A stretch of 7,701 nucleotides of DNA from Rickettsiales bacterium (GTDB lineage Bacteria; Pseudomonadota; Alphaproteobacteria; Rickettsiales; JALZUV01), in NCBI GenBank assembly GCA_023301245.1, contig JALZUV010000267.1:1-7701 (forward strand). The letters run 5' to 3'. Shown one piece after another: positions 5,520 to 7,701 of this stretch (position 1 is the first letter of the stretch; every line of letters starts with the position of its first letter). A model generated the notes under the pieces. The model worked only from the letters and a program-made list of their open reading frames with translations. It was not told the origin of the DNA and searched no databases. Both the position numbers and the translations under genes were made by a program.

Positions 5520-6163
5520 TAACTGCAAATATCCTTGTCGGGGCTGTTATTGGTATCGCTATGTCGGTGCCAGTCGGCCCCGCAGGTGTAATTGGGGTCA
5601 AGCGCATTATCTCCCGTGGGATGAGTGCTGGCTTGGCCTGCGGTTTAGGTATCGCTATTGCAGATATGCTATTTGCCACGCTGGCCGTGGTGGGTATCGC
5701 TTCTGTTTCCGAATTTCTAACGCATAATGCTCTTATGATTCAAATCATCGGGGCGATTATTATTATGGTGGTCGGTTATTGTGGGCTTAAAAAAGGGCCC
5801 CAGTTAAAGGATGAAAGCCAAGGAAATCTCTCGCTTGCTGTGGTGAAAGATTTCACCTCCATGTTGGCGATAACCTTGGCCAACCCGCAAACGGTCATTG
5901 GGTTTTCTACCAGTTTTGCCGCCACCGTCGCCTTTTACAAGGTGGAGACAAACGAACAAATTGCCGCGTTGGTCGGCGGTGTATTCATGGGTAGCTTTGG
6001 AATGTGGGTGTTTTTAGGCTGGTTTGTCAGCCATTGGCGCGGGGTGATGGAAGATGCTATGATTTCCAAATTACACCAATACGCATCACTCTTTGTCATA
6101 TTTGTGGGGGTGCTGCTGCTGGTTTCGGCACTGTTGCTTGGCGAAGGGTTAAAATTGGGCTAA
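5516..6163 (+). CDS. LysE/RhtB-family exporter
   Basis: This is an inner-membrane protein of the LysE translocator family, whose characterised members export amino acids (lysine, arginine, homoserine, threonine) or related small molecules by proton-coupled transport. The 215-residue product has about six membrane segments (near 4-25, 38-62, 71-92, 112-140, 150-172 and 188-208). It has the family N-terminal motif PVGPAGVIGVKR (19-30), the acidic AIAD (47-50) in the second helix and LANPQT (121-126) in the fourth. The GTG at 5516 is preferred over the ATG at 5561 because it keeps a complete first helix. It starts 7 bases after the rpsD stop with no clear ribosome binding site and inside a hairpin, so coupled, low-level translation is likely. 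The substrate cannot be told. Proximity to dapF, in the lysine pathway, makes a basic amino acid tempting but unproven. Confidence 0.88.
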   Translation: MITANILVGAVIGIAMSVPVGPAGVIGVKRIISRGMSAGLACGLGIAIADMLFATLAVVGIASVSEFLTHNALMIQIIGAIIIMVVGYCGLKKGPQLKDESQGNLSLAVVKDFTSMLAITLANPQTVIGFSTSFAATVAFYKVETNEQIAALVGGVFMGSFGMWVFLGWFVSHWRGVMEDAMISKLHQYASLFVIFVGVLLLVSALLLGEGLKLG

Positions 6164-6172
6164 AGTAAATTC

Positions 6173-6961
6173 ATGATTGATAAATTTCATGGCGGTTCAA
6201 TTTCTGAAGAAGAAACCAATAAGGCTGAAAAGCCTCAAGCGCCTGTACAGCCAGAGCCGCAATTGAAAAGCTTGCCCGATGAACCCTTACCCGCCCAGCC
6301 CGCTGTTGCGCCCGCGCCTGTGATGGCAAGTCAACCACCGGCGGCTCCAGAAACTGCGCCTGTGGTTGCCCCCGTGCCAGAACCTCAAATTCAAGCGGCT
6401 CCTGTTGAGCCTGTAGCAGCGGCGGCGACTGTTATGCAATCAGCACCAAGCGAGCCTTTGCCTGTCGTTGACGATGCACAAAACCTGCGCGACCAGCAGG
6501 AAGAAGATCAAAATACCGAAGCTGCTTTTGAAGCTGCTATGCAGCTAATTGCCGCAGGGCAGGGTGTCGAGCAAATCTTGGGTGGTGGCGATTTTGCCAA
6601 TATGCCCGAACATGTGAAGCAGCAATTGCGCGCGCGTTTGCAGCAAGTGGCTGTTCAGCGCGAAATGCAGCAAGCTGAAATGGCCAGACAAACACGCGAA
6701 AAAGGCATGGCGGCCAAGGCGGTTAGCAAGTTATTTTCGCTCGGCATGATGTCGGGTATTATTTCCAAAGGTACGATGGATAAGATTAATGCCCTCTTTA
6801 CCCAGCAACCGCATTTGCAGCAGCAAATTCAAATGACAGGGCAAGCATTGCTAAAGGCAGGGGCGGCGCCTGATATTGAATTCGCTAAATCGACGGTGCA
6901 AATTGCTGGCCGTGCTGCGGGCACGCCAACCATTGAAAAACAGCAGCAACAGCAGCTCTAA
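6173..6961 (+). CDS. Unknown Pro/Ala-rich protein with Gln-rich C-terminal helical region
   Basis: The function is not recognised. The 262-residue product has no signal peptide or membrane helix. Residues 20-100 are a low-complexity Pro/Ala/Val/Glu region, probably disordered. Residues 104-125 are acidic and helical. The segment 118-178 is Gln-rich and helical (MPEHVKQQLRARLQQVAVQREMQQAEMARQ within it). Residues 180-250 look like the folded core, with KAVSKLFSLGMMSGIISKG, an INALFTQQPHLQQQ stretch and a GQALLKAGAAPD turn. The C-terminus is QQQQQL, encoded by CAG/CAA codons. The ATG at 6173 lies 9 bases after the previous stop, with only a weak AAAG-type ribosome binding site. The arrangement of disordered linker and small helical domain suits an adaptor or cell-envelope-associated protein, but this is inference. 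Confidence 0.85.
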   Translation: MIDKFHGGSISEEETNKAEKPQAPVQPEPQLKSLPDEPLPAQPAVAPAPVMASQPPAAPETAPVVAPVPEPQIQAAPVEPVAAAATVMQSAPSEPLPVVDDAQNLRDQQEEDQNTEAAFEAAMQLIAAGQGVEQILGGGDFANMPEHVKQQLRARLQQVAVQREMQQAEMARQTREKGMAAKAVSKLFSLGMMSGIISKGTMDKINALFTQQPHLQQQIQMTGQALLKAGAAPDIEFAKSTVQIAGRAAGTPTIEKQQQQQL

Positions 6962-6964
6962 GTG

Positions 6965-7701
6965 ATGTTCCCTTTCGTCAAAATGGAAGGTTTGGGAAAT
7001 GACTTTGTCGTGCTAGATGCTCGCCAAGCGCCGCTAACTGCGCTTAACTGGCAAAAGATTGCCGATAGAGAGCAAGGCATTGGCTGCGATCAGGTGATTT
7101 TGCTAGAGGCTTCTAAACTCGCTGACGTTAAAATGCGAATCATCAATGCCGATGGCTCAGAGGTAGAGGCGTGTGGTAACGCGACTCGCTGCATCGGGTG
7201 GTTATTGGAAACGCCAACGGCGACGATTGAAACAATGGCAGGTATTTTAAAAACTAAAATTATCGGCGATGAGGTTGAGGTTAATATGGGCGTGCCCGTT
7301 ATTGCTAGCCGTGCCTTACCGATAGAGGGCGACCCTGACGAAGTTTCTATCGGTAACCCGCATCTTGTCTTTTTTAAGACAGAGGTTGATGCAATTAATT
7401 TAGAGAAATTTGGCGCACCGCTAGAGCATCACGCGGCATTCCCTCATGGCACGAATGTCGAGGTGGTAGAGGTGCTAAACCGCCAAACCCTAAAAATGCG
7501 CGTGTGGGAGCGTGGGGCAGGCTTAACTCAAGCGTGTGGCACGGGTGCATGCGCCGTGGCCGCTGCCGCGATTGCGCGTGGATTAGTCGAAAATTTCGTG
7601 CAAGTGCAAATGCCTGGCGGTGATTTGCACATTAGCTGGCAAGGCAGCGGCAGTTCTCTCTTGATGCAAGGCGCAGTTTCCCTTAGTTTCCGCAGCGAAT
7701 T
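6965..7701 (+). CDS. dapF: Diaminopimelate epimerase (3' end outside the window)
   Basis: The enzyme converts LL- to meso-diaminopimelate, the precursor of lysine and of the peptidoglycan cross-link; it is cytoplasmic and cofactor-independent, with two catalytic cysteines. The 245 visible residues begin MFPFVKMEGLGNDFVVLDAR, the family start. The first catalytic cysteine is C70 in EACGNATRC and the second is C191 in QACGTGACA. Other family marks are GIGCDQ (38-43), NADGSE (61-66), GNPHLVFF (130-137), HGTNVE (161-166) and WERGAGLTQACGTG (181-194). Full-length enzymes have about 270-280 residues, but the visible end (LLMQGAVSLSFRSE) already resembles the usual closing GPA-x-x-x-F segment, so little is missing. 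GTG at 6962, directly after the preceding stop, is an in-frame alternative start. No ribosome binding site is visible, so coupling to the upstream gene is likely. Confidence 0.97.
   Translation, partial: MFPFVKMEGLGNDFVVLDARQAPLTALNWQKIADREQGIGCDQVILLEASKLADVKMRIINADGSEVEACGNATRCIGWLLETPTATIETMAGILKTKIIGDEVEVNMGVPVIASRALPIEGDPDEVSIGNPHLVFFKTEVDAINLEKFGAPLEHHAAFPHGTNVEVVEVLNRQTLKMRVWERGAGLTQACGTGACAVAAAAIARGLVENFVQVQMPGGDLHISWQGSGSSLLMQGAVSLSFRSE

Overview
The window reads as a chromosomal segment of an alphaproteobacterium of moderate G+C content. The evidence is the S4 protein, whose N-terminus and Gly-Tyr-Tyr-Gly region follow the alphaproteobacterial pattern, and an electron-transfer flavoprotein of the mitochondrial/alphaproteobacterial type. 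No mobile element, integrase, tRNA, rRNA or CRISPR array was seen. The longest stretch without a gene is about 180 bases.

Layout. (1) Positions 1-2899, minus strand: etfB, etfA and nadE lie head to tail with gaps of 2 and 3 bases, so they form one probable operon. It encodes the two ETF subunits, which carry electrons from flavin dehydrogenases to the quinone pool, followed by glutamine-dependent NAD synthetase, whose C-terminus lies outside the window. (2) Positions 2900-3060: a divergent control region with a candidate promoter on each strand and a pair of identical 8-base direct repeats between them. (3) Positions 3061-4710, plus strand: three small genes packed with gaps of +1 and -1 bases. 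Their products are unrecognised Gly/Ala-rich proteins, each with a short N-terminal helical leader, a hydrophobic segment and a charged, Gln-rich or Lys-rich C-terminal part. Short motifs recur among the three, which suggests one membrane-associated system. This is the least explained part of the window. (4) Positions 4711-4890: the rpsD promoter (TTGACA, 16 bases, TATAGT, GC-rich discriminator) and a structured leader. (5) Positions 4891-7701, plus strand: rpsD, a LysE/RhtB-family exporter, an unknown Pro/Ala-rich protein and dapF (lysine and peptidoglycan precursor synthesis, reaching the window edge), tightly packed and probably at least partly cotranscribed.

Most of the window is housekeeping metabolism and translation. 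The three-gene cassette and the Pro/Ala-rich gene before dapF are the unknowns. Family assignments for nadE, etfA, etfB, rpsD, the LysE-like gene and dapF rest on recognisable motifs and are firm. Regulatory sites and cassette relationships are read by eye and are tentative.
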